The notes under the pieces: model-generated | The model's input: the letters and a program-made list of their open reading frames with translations, nothing else | Database searches by the model: none | Told to the model about the DNA's origin: nothing | Assembly (NCBI GenBank): GCA_024225195.1 | Contig: JAAEMV010000680.1 | Span: 1 to 34,700 of the forward strand | Source: Planctomycetaceae bacterium | Lineage (GTDB): Bacteria > Planctomycetota > Planctomycetia > Pirellulales > Pirellulaceae | Reading direction: 5' to 3' | DNA: 34,700 bases | Program-made: the position numbers and the translations under genes | Part shown: positions 17,801 through 24,584 of the stretch, piece after piece | Numbering within the stretch: the first letter of the stretch is position 1 | Layout: each line of letters opens with the position of its first letter

Positions 17801-18755
17801 GAATGGCGACGATACTATCGAACTCGGGATCTGAGACATCAATAATGGCCATCTCGGTTGCTCGAATGTCAAACGCATAGCTCATCGTCTGTCCCTCGGT
17901 GATCGACATTCGCTGCTCTTCATTGGTCGTCGTGACGTAGATTTCATTGAGCATCAAGCCGGCAACGCCAAGATGAAGAAGGACGATCCCGGCCTTGCGG
18001 CGAAATAGGATTACACAAGCGGCGTAAGCTACCAAGGAAGCGACGGTGGCTTGGATGAGTTGCCATAAAATACGCATGGCAGAGTCGCCGATGAACGCAT
18101 CCTCACCCAGCAACATCGTACCTCCAAAAACGGCGATTAACGTGGCGGCAGAAACGCCCAACAGAATCCGCTCAAGCTTCCGCTCTTTTCCGATCGTCAC
18201 GCAGGCGTAAACGCATCCCAATCCGAGCAGCAGCACTCCCAACTGCATCGTGATCCAAAGTTGTTGCCAAGAAAGTGGCGGGCTGTTCTGCAGGCCGTCT
18301 CCACCCTGACCGCTAAAAATGATAGCCCAAGTCAAGAATGTGGCGAATGCTGTAGCGAGTAGCCCGATCAGTAATTGTTTCCCTTTGGCCTGAAGGCGGA
18401 ACCGCAGAATATGTGCTGCGGAGAGATTCATCAGCATTAGGACAAGTACGGTCAGGCCACTGGGAAGGTAAAAGCTGCCAGGGATGTTTTGATGATCCGG
18501 GAACCAACGAGGCACGAAGAATGTTTGAAAGGGGACGTCGACGAAGAGGTTGTTAAAGTGTTTCATCTTGACGATGTAAACGTCACTCCGCGTCTGATCC
18601 AAAGTTGCCACGAACGTAATAAAGACGGCGAGAACCAACAAAAACACGGTCAGTTTCAAAGAAGCCAGCGGCATAATGACAGCCTTGGCGATGTCGATGA
18701 AAGAGATCGATTTGTTGGTGGCGGATGCCTTACTGCTGACGGAATTCGTAGCCAT
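14862..18755 (-). CDS. Fused cytochrome c biogenesis protein ResB-CcsA (system II)
   Basis: System II cytochrome c maturation moves haem across the membrane and attaches it to apocytochromes at CXXCH. This 1297-residue protein fuses both subunits. The ResB part fills about the first 600 residues: helices near 28-52, 99-117 and 128-147 with the SLKLTVFLL motif, then a long extracytoplasmic domain and a closing helix. A further soluble segment (about 605-975, from VEEMKLDRFGEIPITINGRV) precedes the CcsA part. That contains the tryptophan-rich haem motif WGRFWGWDPK (1186-1195) and candidate haem-ligand histidines His1116 (STHVIC) and His1249 (VGLHAY). Fused CcsBA proteins are known, but the extra soluble domain makes this one long. 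The lipoprotein gene 47 bp upstream may be co-transcribed. Confidence 0.92.
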   Translation of the reverse strand: MATNSVSSKASATNKSISFIDIAKAVIMPLASLKLTVFLLVLAVFITFVATLDQTRSDVYIVKMKHFNNLFVDVPFQTFFVPRWFPDHQNIPGSFYLPSGLTVLVLMLMNLSAAHILRFRLQAKGKQLLIGLLATAFATFLTWAIIFSGQGGDGLQNSPPLSWQQLWITMQLGVLLLGLGCVYACVTIGKERKLERILLGVSAATLIAVFGGTMLLGEDAFIGDSAMRILWQLIQATVASLVAYAACVILFRRKAGIVLLHLGVAGLMLNEIYVTTTNEEQRMSITEGQTMSYAFDIRATEMAIIDVSDPEFDSIVAIPGKLLEKQNLIVSEELPFDVKCLQYIPNSDITRINTADPVSSAGIGLEWAATPIPISTGTDTDQSVDFASAYVELLKDGKSLGTYLITQLLDPSRDNSVTVGDKTYQIALRFKTEYKPYAITLDDAQRENYIGTNTPRFFGSEIQLEDFESGVSSEQLIWMNNPLRYSGETFYQSSMSALPNGDQISVLQIVKNEGWMIPYVCCMFSVVGLMAQFGSSLLGFLEKSRKSPRSAKSPELTTDIASTETSTGRFAAYTTGKRKWVIPIAFCLLMAGWTLKEGASDSKKAVVEEMKLDRFGEIPITINGRVQPLDSFARNTARQLSKRETVSDGKNENQPAIRWLADNLFEADGFEQYRIFRIEDLSIINALSLPSTLAESRARKFKYTLEEILAAESELSKLLPNREARDEDWTVFQKRLLSVRDALQQVYGLKLMLGPVGARDLDELTILEGLELADRNIESPLIPLLIPTSDPDLPWTSFYSSRTSAWLADLAVKLDCKTTTELAKAIVEREIVPIIKPRVIRAANIGFLLEDPIIRQQLGAAFGTTDKEQIAKSLMDNWDQIPEAIRKSIENNDNPLIDSILAQNVAFAEKDMAGKILELNNGNAEIEPDENKFFELLSKLRPAYLAQDSATFNTVVDDYLAEIEATQPTGFSSRKFSVEKIYNSYPPFYFATAIYLLAFITACFGWIGLHQLWNRVSSSLILLGLGWQITGLVFRVIISGRPPVTNLYSSALFVSMGLVVLMLIVERITKLGIGNVVASLGALLALIWAWTMTIVDGDTFTVMVAVLDTQFWLSTHVICISLGYSATFAAGLLGFAYLIGLLVTPAFATVQRRRSFVNLIYGIVCFGLFCSFFGTVLGGLWGDDSWGRFWGWDPKENGALMIVLWNAVVLHARWGGLVKDRGIAALAVLGNVIVLWSWKGVNSMGVGLHAYAGTEDNTIQKIIMVAVAHVVVAAFVFIPVKFWMSYAREAADKKILS

Positions 18756-18802
18756 GGGGACGCTCTATTTCTGATTCAGATTTGAAAGCTGAATTTAAAA
18801 AA

Positions 18803-19891
18803 TTACTTTAACTTTAAGGTTTCGAGAAACGACTTAAATGAGTCGCGGTTTGCATCGACTAAGTTTTTGTCGCCAGATAATTTCAGGAACCACGCCGAGT
18901 CTCCGAGTTTGACCATCGCAGCGATGGTGGCATCGTCCGAATCAGAGTCCATATCGATAAGGTCAACCATCTTTCCTGCGACGCCGTCCACGCTGATGGC
19001 TGAGACGCGGTCACTGAGTTCGGATTCAGAAAGTCCGCCGAGGCCAACTTGTTGCTGCCAACGCAGTACATTGGGCTCCCATGTGTTAGCCGATGCCGGC
19101 ATTTCGATGACGGAGATTTGCGCTTTTTTGCCATCGGACTCTTTGAGAAGCCTGACCTTTACCATTGAATTAGTCGGCCCAGCATCCCAACCTGCGGGAG
19201 TTTCAAATTTAACGTTTTGAGCGGGAGGTTGTGCAGTAGGCGGCGACGGTTGCCGCGGTGGGCGTGCACCTCCGGCAAACGGAGGAGTCATTTTTCCCGA
19301 ACCGCGTCCCGTTCTATCGAACAAGAGGAAATTGGATTTTTCATTTTTAATAGGCTCGATTGTCGCATCCAAACTTTCAGAGTTGGTTGGCGGTAGTCCA
19401 ATTTGCCCAAGCCAGCGGTTGGCGTTGAGAAGTAGATCCTGGTTGGGACCTAGACTTGAGATCGACATTTCCAGTGGAGGCGAAAATGAACCAATCTTGA
19501 GCGTCGCGTAACGCATTGGCTTTTCAGCACCCGTAGCCCAGTCGCTGGGCATTTCCCAAGAAGGAGTGTTGCCGTCAAATGAGATTGTTTCAAAGAAGGA
19601 TTTCCATGACTTTTCGGTGGCGGCAACTTGCTCTGTCGGTCCGGAAACTTTGAAGAACCAAGTTGCTTCAGGGTTTTGGAAAATTGCGACAACCATTCGA
19701 GTCGACTGACTGACGCTCGCCGAGGCTGCGTTGAGAGGCGTCTTTGAGTCTTGTCGAAGCTTGGTCAGCCCTGATCGTCCTTTGGGAATCGTACTCACTC
19801 TTATGTCGTCGTCTTGGGAGCACCCCACGTGGAGCGAAAGTAGAAAGACTGTCAACGAGCCAAGGATGATTAATCTATTCAATTTATTCAC
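18803..19891 (-). CDS. Putative lipoprotein with two internal repeats
   Basis: The start chosen is GTG at 19891, giving 362 residues with a compact signal (NKLNRLIILGSLTVFLLSLHVGC) and a lipobox-like LHVGC; His at -3 is unusual. The track start is TTG at 19939 inside a 14-bp direct repeat and adds 16 polar residues before the signal. The mature protein contains two copies of one module: about 60-160 with WFFKVSGPTEQV and KSFFETISF, and about 230-362 with WFLKLSGDKNLV and KSFLETLKL, each also carrying a W-x-x-Q-x-G-L motif (LGQIGLPP, QQQVGLGG). A Pro-rich linker joins them. It precedes the ResB-CcsA gene by 47 bp, so a role in cytochrome assembly is possible but is only inferred. Confidence 0.8.
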   Translation of the reverse strand: MNKLNRLIILGSLTVFLLSLHVGCSQDDDIRVSTIPKGRSGLTKLRQDSKTPLNAASASVSQSTRMVVAIFQNPEATWFFKVSGPTEQVAATEKSWKSFFETISFDGNTPSWEMPSDWATGAEKPMRYATLKIGSFSPPLEMSISSLGPNQDLLLNANRWLGQIGLPPTNSESLDATIEPIKNEKSNFLLFDRTGRGSGKMTPPFAGGARPPRQPSPPTAQPPAQNVKFETPAGWDAGPTNSMVKVRLLKESDGKKAQISVIEMPASANTWEPNVLRWQQQVGLGGLSESELSDRVSAISVDGVAGKMVDLIDMDSDSDDATIAAMVKLGDSAWFLKLSGDKNLVDANRDSFKSFLETLKLK

Positions 19892-20381
19892 GCGATAACC
19901 GATTGTTCCTTCAGTATTTTCGAGTTGTTCACTGCCCAATGTTCACTGCCCAACAAAGGGCATTTTGAGTCAAACTGAATTACTGCTTGATCCTAAGTAA
20001 GATGTGTCAAACCAAAGTCTAATTGTTTAAAAAACCGGTTTATCGATTATATTAACCGAGTAACTGGCCCTCTATATCACGAGTTTTGAAAAATGCGGTT
20101 GTGGTCAATTTGTCACACCGGCCGGCCGTGGCTGCCTAGTCTGTTCAGGTGTTCTAAGTTTCTGCTTCGCCGCCAGCGAGGCCTCGGAGAGTCGCTTGAG
20201 AAGCTTCAAATTGCCCCTCCGTATCAGTGGTCTCATCCCAGTCTATTTGCCTCGTTCAAAAGCGGGCAGGATCGATGGTTTTGGTATGTATCGATCTGTT
20301 TTATCGCATTTAATAAAAGGGAGTTTGGCGAAGCGGTTGAACTCGTATTGAACGATTTTCAGGTGCAAGTTGTGGGATGGG
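19892..20381. other. Intergenic region between the lipoprotein and fumarylacetoacetase genes
   Basis: About 490 bases lie between two minus-strand genes. The lipoprotein promoter should be here; a perfect TTGACA occurs at 20010-20005 (minus) but no matching -10 follows at normal spacing. The track ORFs 20093-20452 (+) and 20243-20467 (-) overlap the fumarylacetoacetase 3' end and show no protein-like features. No terminator with a T-run, RNA gene or other repeat was recognised. Confidence 0.6.
19927..19953. repeat. 14-bp tandem direct repeat at the lipoprotein 5' end
   Basis: GTTCACTGCCCAAT occurs at 19927-19940 and GTTCACTGCCCAAc at 19941-19954, identical over 13 bases with a 14-bp period. 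It lies upstream of the preferred GTG start and looks like a small slippage duplication. Confidence 0.8.
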
Positions 20382-21728
20382 TTACGTTGATTGAGTCGCT
20401 GGTAGAACCTGCCCCATGCAAATTCCAAAGCCAATGCGTCGATGGTCACTAGTTTCACAGAATCCACGGAAAATTACACTATCGCCGTCGGCTAGGAATT
20501 TTCGTTTCTCACCCGTCGGAAGCTCGATCGGGGTTCTTTGGCTTCCCGGTAGTGCATTTTGTTGATCGCCGTCCCAGGTAAGTTCAAGCATGCATCCTCT
20601 TGAGTCGCGGGTCAATCCACTGACCGTGCCGCTTCCCAGCATGTCTCCCGGTCGCAGATTGCAACCGTTACTGCTGTGGTGCGTTAGCATTTGAGCGAAC
20701 GTCCAGTATAGATTCGTGAAACTACCACGAGTTAGGAGTTGGGGTTCAAGTCCCTGTTGCTGCATTTGCTCGGTTGAGAGGAAGACCTCAAGTTGCAGAT
20801 CAATTCCTCCGAATTGCGAATTGGAGTCGCTTGCGAGGTAATCCAACGGACGTGGATCTTCAGCGTCTCTCTGGAATTCGGGGCAACGGAAAGGCGCGAG
20901 TGCTTCCATGGTTACAACCCACGGAGAGATCGTGCTCGCGAATGATTTCGCGAGGAAGGGCCCGAGGGGTTGGTATTCCCATTTTTGAATGTCTCGAGCT
21001 GACCAGTCGTTGAGTAACGTCAGTCCGAACATATGAGATTCGGCATCATCGATGGAAACAGATTCGCCAAGTTGGTTCCCTTGTCCCACGAGACACCCAA
21101 CCTCCAGCTCGTAGTCGAACAATTTACAGGCATCGCGAGTCGGGGCAGCGCCGGGTTCTGCGGGAGTAAGTTGGCCAACAGGGCGGCGAATAGGTGTGCC
21201 GCTGACAACAATACTTGAGGCTCTTCCGTGGTAACCGATTGGAATATGCTTGTAATTGGGGAGCAGAGGATTGTCGGGTCGGAACATGCTGCCAACGTTG
21301 GTGGCGTGATAAACCGAAGCGTAAAAGTCTGAATAGTCACCGATGTTACAAGGCATCAAGAAATCAACGTTAGTCTGCGCGACCAGGGCAACGCTCGCAA
21401 TTTTATCTGCTTCAGGTGAGCCTTCGCTGAGTAATTCGACAATTCTCGCTCGCAATTGACTTTGTTGCGCGGGGGGGAAAGCCATCAGTTGATTAAGTGT
21501 CGATTGTTGGCTGGCTGATGCAAAGTCAGGACTCAACAGTCCCGCCTCGCCACATGCCCGCAGATTTAGGATTTGGTCGCCAATCCCAATTCCAATCGAC
21601 GCAGGGTTGTCGGGAGTCTGGAATACGCAATACGGTAAATTTTGAATTGGAAAATCAGTGTCAGGTTGATTAGCGCTTTCAACCCAGGAAACCAAATCAC
21701 GGGAGTGGGTTGCATTAAGGGCGTACAT
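20382..21728 (-). CDS. fahA: Fumarylacetoacetase
   Basis: The enzyme hydrolyses 4-fumarylacetoacetate to fumarate and acetoacetate, the last step of tyrosine and homogentisate degradation. From ATG at 21728 (MYALNATHSRDLVSW) the protein has 448 residues; the track's 36-residue extension from 21836 overlaps the upstream gene. Hallmarks are the N-terminal SH3-like domain (about 1-110), DYSDFYASVYHATNVG with the catalytic His, the YHGRASS motif, the metal ligands in the ELEVG segment, and LLNDWSARDIQKWEYQPLGPFLAKSF. All expected catalytic features of the FAH family are present. An uncharacterised gene ends 43 bp upstream on the same strand, so the two form an operon. Other genes of the pathway (hmgA, hppD) are not in the window. 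Confidence 0.95.
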   Translation of the reverse strand: MYALNATHSRDLVSWVESANQPDTDFPIQNLPYCVFQTPDNPASIGIGIGDQILNLRACGEAGLLSPDFASASQQSTLNQLMAFPPAQQSQLRARIVELLSEGSPEADKIASVALVAQTNVDFLMPCNIGDYSDFYASVYHATNVGSMFRPDNPLLPNYKHIPIGYHGRASSIVVSGTPIRRPVGQLTPAEPGAAPTRDACKLFDYELEVGCLVGQGNQLGESVSIDDAESHMFGLTLLNDWSARDIQKWEYQPLGPFLAKSFASTISPWVVTMEALAPFRCPEFQRDAEDPRPLDYLASDSNSQFGGIDLQLEVFLSTEQMQQQGLEPQLLTRGSFTNLYWTFAQMLTHHSSNGCNLRPGDMLGSGTVSGLTRDSRGCMLELTWDGDQQNALPGSQRTPIELPTGEKRKFLADGDSVIFRGFCETSDHRRIGFGICMGQVLPATQST

Positions 21729-21771
21729 AAGATGTTGCTCTTTCTTGTTAGTGAGGCAAATCGGTTTGGTT

Positions 21772-22746
21772 TTAAGCTGGGAAGAGAGACTGGTGGCTCT
21801 GCCCGGGAATATCTTGAAGTTCGGTTGTAGGTTCAAGGAACGAACATGACCCGAAAGAGATTATTGATTGACTGCGTAGCGTTTTGATACGATCGGCTTG
21901 GACCTTAAAGTCGCCCCAGAAAATTTCATTCTCGCTGGCTCCAAATAGAGTTGGTTCTGTTGCTGACAAAATCTTTATTAGCTCGTCGATACCAAGGGAG
22001 TGTTCCCAACTCATCATGGTGGCGTAAAAGACATTTAGGAAGCCAAACATCGTTGCGGTTTGTGAATCTGGTTCATAGGTTAACCGATAGTCGTTGCGAA
22101 TGGGATGATGAAGCCCTGCGGTTGCTTTAAACGCCACTCCTGCTTTGCCACAATTCCAGATGAATCTGGCCACTTCTTCGGGGGTAGGAATTAAATTAGG
22201 GACTGTGCCACCGGTGCGGATTTTTGCATAGAGATTTTTGTTCGAAGTGTCGCTTTTAATTCGCTGAATTAAGTCGCCGGGATCTTCGCCGTGTGGGAGT
22301 TCCAGAAAGGAATGAATGCCCAAGGGGAGCCGGTCGATGGTGGCTTCCATGATTGTTAGGTCGGGTGTTTTAACCTCAATTGCATCGACTAAATCGTTGG
22401 CGACATTTTCCAAGTTGTCGGGAGCGTTGAAATTTTGAATGAGGTCTATAGCCGATTCGAATTTGTTAAATCTCTCTTTTGCATCGGAGCTTTCAATTGG
22501 CGGTACGAGTGCACTGATTCGCCACGGTTGAGCGGGTGACGAGTTATCGCTCGAGTGGGACTGTCTGATCTCGCTGAATTCGCCGAGTCGTGAGGCGGGA
22601 ATAATTAACCGGCCTAACATCGAATGTTCCGTAGAATTGACGTACTGGTGGTAGTTGGCAACCACAACGTCCAGAGCCAGAGATGCGGGTGGAAATAGCC
22701 CGGCATAGTCTACCGATTCGCGCATCAATTCAGACATTTGACTCAT
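21772..22746 (-). CDS. Uncharacterised conserved-type protein in the fumarylacetoacetase operon
   Basis: This 324-residue protein has no signal or membrane helix and is probably cytosolic. It alternates strands and helices, compatible with a beta/alpha barrel. Distinct motifs are VDYAGLFPPAS (12-22), LPLGIHSFLELP (about 140-151), YAKIRTGG (173-180), and AFKATAGLHHPIR (205-217) with Lys207 and a His-His pair at 213-214. The clustered Arg/Thr/Gly and Lys/His motifs look like an active site, but I do not recognise a named enzyme. It lies 43 bp upstream of fumarylacetoacetase, so a step in aromatic degradation or maleylacetoacetate handling is possible by inference only. No Shine-Dalgarno precedes the ATG; ATG at 22737 is an alternative start. 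Confidence 0.85.
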   Translation of the reverse strand: MSQMSELMRESVDYAGLFPPASLALDVVVANYHQYVNSTEHSMLGRLIIPASRLGEFSEIRQSHSSDNSSPAQPWRISALVPPIESSDAKERFNKFESAIDLIQNFNAPDNLENVANDLVDAIEVKTPDLTIMEATIDRLPLGIHSFLELPHGEDPGDLIQRIKSDTSNKNLYAKIRTGGTVPNLIPTPEEVARFIWNCGKAGVAFKATAGLHHPIRNDYRLTYEPDSQTATMFGFLNVFYATMMSWEHSLGIDELIKILSATEPTLFGASENEIFWGDFKVQADRIKTLRSQSIISFGSCSFLEPTTELQDIPGQSHQSLFPA

Positions 22747-22785
22747 GAGGAGCTACTCGCTTCGAAAGGGAATTTACTAGTCGAA

Positions 22786-22814
22786 ATCGTACTATTGATG
22801 ATGCTGTTGGACAA
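22786..22814 (-). promoter_or_regulatory. Candidate promoter of the fumarylacetoacetase operon
   Basis: On the minus strand TTGTCC (22814-22809) and TACGAT (22791-22786) are 17 bp apart, each matching four of six consensus bases. Transcription would start about 33 nt before the ATG at 22746. A perfect palindrome lies just upstream. Confidence 0.4.
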
Positions 22815-22827
22815 CGACCGACAGCCC

Positions 22828-22841
22828 TTTGTCGCGACAAA
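22828..22841. promoter_or_regulatory. Perfect 14-bp palindrome, candidate operator
   Basis: TTTGTCGCGACAAA reads the same on both strands. It lies 14 bp upstream of the -35 of the proposed operon promoter, a normal position for an activator or repressor site. Further TTGTCG (22859-22864) and GACAA (22810-22814) half-sites flank it. No regulator gene is adjacent, so its binding protein is unknown. Confidence 0.45.
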
Positions 22842-22898
22842 ACAATGGCTAATAGCGGTTGTCGAAAACGAAGGGGGGCGTTTTTCGGATACCGCATG

Positions 22899-22925
22899 AA
22901 AAAACCCCCGGAATTAGCCGGGGGT
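22899..22925 (-). terminator. Intrinsic terminator of the HTH/membrane protein gene
   Basis: On the minus strand ACCCCCGG and CCGGGGGT (+ positions 22925-22918 and 22911-22904) form an 8-bp GC-rich stem with a 6-nt loop, followed by TTTTTT (22904-22899). It ends transcription about 46 nt after the stop of the gene at 22971-24110 and isolates it from the fumarylacetoacetase operon. Confidence 0.88.
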
Positions 22926-22970
22926 CATTTGAGATGGTTCGTAAGAGCCCACGATATGGACTCAAGTTGT

Positions 22971-24110
22971 TTAGCCGTTTTGGCCAACTAATCCGAGGAA
23001 GAAGTTCATGACGCTTCCGTTAACGACTTCGTCATTGGGAAGTCCAAGGTTTTGAATCAGGCCGTAAGCGATCATTCCGCCCGTTATTAGCAGAAAGGCA
23101 ACGAGGCCAAGACTAAGAACCTGCCAGATTGTGTATGGAGCTTCAGGGAGAGCTGCAGGACCAACCGCTGCAGGCATCATTCCGCCGTCAGGGTACTGCA
23201 TTCCGTTGTCAAATCCGCCGTCATCCACCATCATTGGTTGAGCAGGGAATGCATCGCTGTCGCCAAGACCAGTCGAAGCTGATTCTTCGGCGTAGATTTC
23301 GGAATCTTCAAGAGCAATGACTTGCGATCCACTTGAGTCATCTTCATCCATCGACGCTTCGAGAGGCGTCAGGTTGAAATCGTCCTCCTGCATCATGGTT
23401 GCTGCTTCAGAGTCGGCAGCACTGTCGAGGACGATCATGTCATCGTCTTCAGGAAGTTCGAGAGAGTCAATGTCGGACCCGCCCAGTTCCAAAGGTTCGT
23501 CACCTAAGCCAATCCCACTGGCGCTGGAATCGAGCATGATTTCGGAATTTGAATCACTATCGTCCAGAATCAAATCACTTTCTTCGAAGTCGCTATCTAG
23601 CTCGGCACTCTCTTCGAACGACGTACTGTCGGCCAGCGAAAGCTCATCGGAGAACAGGTCGTCTTCGGATAGGAGTAGATCTTCTTCTTTTTCGGCTCCC
23701 AGCATCTTTCCTGTGTCCGACGGACTGTCTGCTTTTTCGGGGTCATCATCAAGAAGGTTGGCTGAATCACCTGCACTCTTGCTGCTTTCCGATGCAAGGC
23801 TGAGACTGCTGCTGCCGAAAGACAGTTCGTCATCCAAAACCTCACCACTTTCCTCAAGCTTGATCGAGCCGCTTAATTCGCTTGCTGGCAAATCGAGCTC
23901 GACGGAAGAGTCCTCTTCGTAGGGAGCACTGCCTGGCTTGAGGGTGATATTTAATTCACCTGCAACTCGCTCGAGTTCTGCCTGCTTGAACTTCCAGTTC
24001 GCACCGTCTTTATATCCGAAAATTTCGTTGTTTGAACGAAGTTCAGTCAGCTGCTCAACAGTCATACCGAGCATGCTTGCGGCTTCGTCCATCGGAATAA
24101 GATTTGACAT
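22971..24110 (-). CDS. Excisionase-type HTH protein with acidic region and C-terminal membrane anchor
   Basis: The 379-residue protein begins with a MerR/excisionase-like (HTH_17-type) domain: IPMDEAASMLGMTVEQLTELRSNNEIFGYKDGANWKF with a following helix (about residues 5-52). Residues about 60-290 are low complexity, very rich in Ser, Asp, Glu and Leu with no basic patches. A Met/Pro/Gly-rich stretch follows, then a membrane helix at about 335-360 (WQVLSLGLVAFLLITGGMIAYGLI) and a short hydrophobic tail. The HTH should face the cytosol, tethered to the membrane by a highly charged spacer. GGAG lies about 10 nt before ATG. The long + strand ORF 23317-23922 is a codon-bias shadow of the acidic region. 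Its target, DNA or otherwise, is unknown. Confidence 0.85.
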   Translation of the reverse strand: MSNLIPMDEAASMLGMTVEQLTELRSNNEIFGYKDGANWKFKQAELERVAGELNITLKPGSAPYEEDSSVELDLPASELSGSIKLEESGEVLDDELSFGSSSLSLASESSKSAGDSANLLDDDPEKADSPSDTGKMLGAEKEEDLLLSEDDLFSDELSLADSTSFEESAELDSDFEESDLILDDSDSNSEIMLDSSASGIGLGDEPLELGGSDIDSLELPEDDDMIVLDSAADSEAATMMQEDDFNLTPLEASMDEDDSSGSQVIALEDSEIYAEESASTGLGDSDAFPAQPMMVDDGGFDNGMQYPDGGMMPAAVGPAALPEAPYTIWQVLSLGLVAFLLITGGMIAYGLIQNLGLPNDEVVNGSVMNFFLGLVGQNG

Positions 24111-24129
24111 GTGGTTACAGCTCCATTAG

Positions 24130-24142
24130 TTGGCAATGCCAA
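24130..24142. promoter_or_regulatory. Inverted repeat in the HTH gene leader
   Basis: TTGGCAATGCCAA has perfect 6-bp arms around a single central base and lies 20 nt before the HTH gene ATG, next to its ribosome-binding region. It could be an operator or an mRNA hairpin acting on translation. Confidence 0.35.
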
Positions 24143-24209
24143 TCAATTTTTGGGGTCTATCTCTAGGTTGTATCTTGCCCAGTCTTCTTAACCGGGTTGA
24201 TTTATTGTC

Positions 24210-24224
24210 CCAAGTATAACTTGG
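24210..24224 (-). promoter_or_regulatory. Inverted repeat overlapping a candidate -10
   Basis: On the minus strand CCAAGTTATACTTGG has perfect 6-bp arms and contains TATACT, five of six matches to a -10. No acceptable -35 lies 17 bp upstream, so the promoter call is weak. If right, the leader of the HTH gene would be near 95 nt. Confidence 0.3.
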
Positions 24225-24335
24225 TAAACGGTCGGCGGTCGAATCTCGTCAACCGAAACCCATAAATTTCCATATTTTTGGGTGAATCCACCGGTCAGTG
24301 CTGGAATCGGGAAACGGCGCTACCTTTTAAAAGTA

Positions 24336-24361
24336 GATTCATGCAAATCCGAACATGAATC
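24336..24361 (-). terminator. Possible weak terminator or stem-loop after the ABC exporter operon
   Basis: GATTCATG and CATGAATC form perfect 8-bp arms with a 10-nt loop, followed on the minus strand by TACTTTT. It lies about 225 nt after the last permease gene. The stem is AT-rich and the T-run short, so termination is uncertain. Confidence 0.3.
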
Positions 24362-24584
24362 CCTTTGTTCTTCGGCATTGCGGCTAAATAAGATTGAGAA
24401 ATGATAGGCTGCCGCGCTATTCGGCACAGACGGCGGATTGACTTACTCATAAGAACTGAATCATTGTGGCAGTCGATATAATCCGAAGGCTTTGTGGATT
24501 TGGCAGACTGATCTTAATCGCTGCAAGCTGACCTTTGTCCGCCTATCAACCGGTTGCGGCGGGAATGAATTGGCAGGGGTTAGT

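Larger units (their letters stand above)
24111..24584. other. Intergenic and upstream region of the HTH/membrane protein gene
   Basis: This 474-base stretch separates the end of the ABC exporter operon from the HTH gene, all on the minus strand. It contains two short inverted repeats near the HTH gene (24130-24142 and 24210-24224, listed separately) and an 8-bp-armed repeat GATTCATG/CATGAATC at 24336-24361. No ORF or RNA gene was recognised. Confidence 0.6.

Noticed and set aside
20093-20452. 119-residue plus-strand ORF
   Set aside because: It overlaps the 3' end of fumarylacetoacetase on the opposite strand, is rich in Trp, Cys and Arg in an unprotein-like mix and has no ribosome site.
23317-23922. 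201-residue plus-strand ORF over the HTH gene
   Set aside because: It is the Ser-rich antisense shadow of the GAA/GAC/TC-rich codons of the acidic spacer; the minus-strand frame has the HTH, membrane helix and Shine-Dalgarno.
24230-24290. tRNA-like GGTCGAATC segment
   Set aside because: The flanking bases do not form the required T-arm or acceptor stem, so it is not a tRNA.
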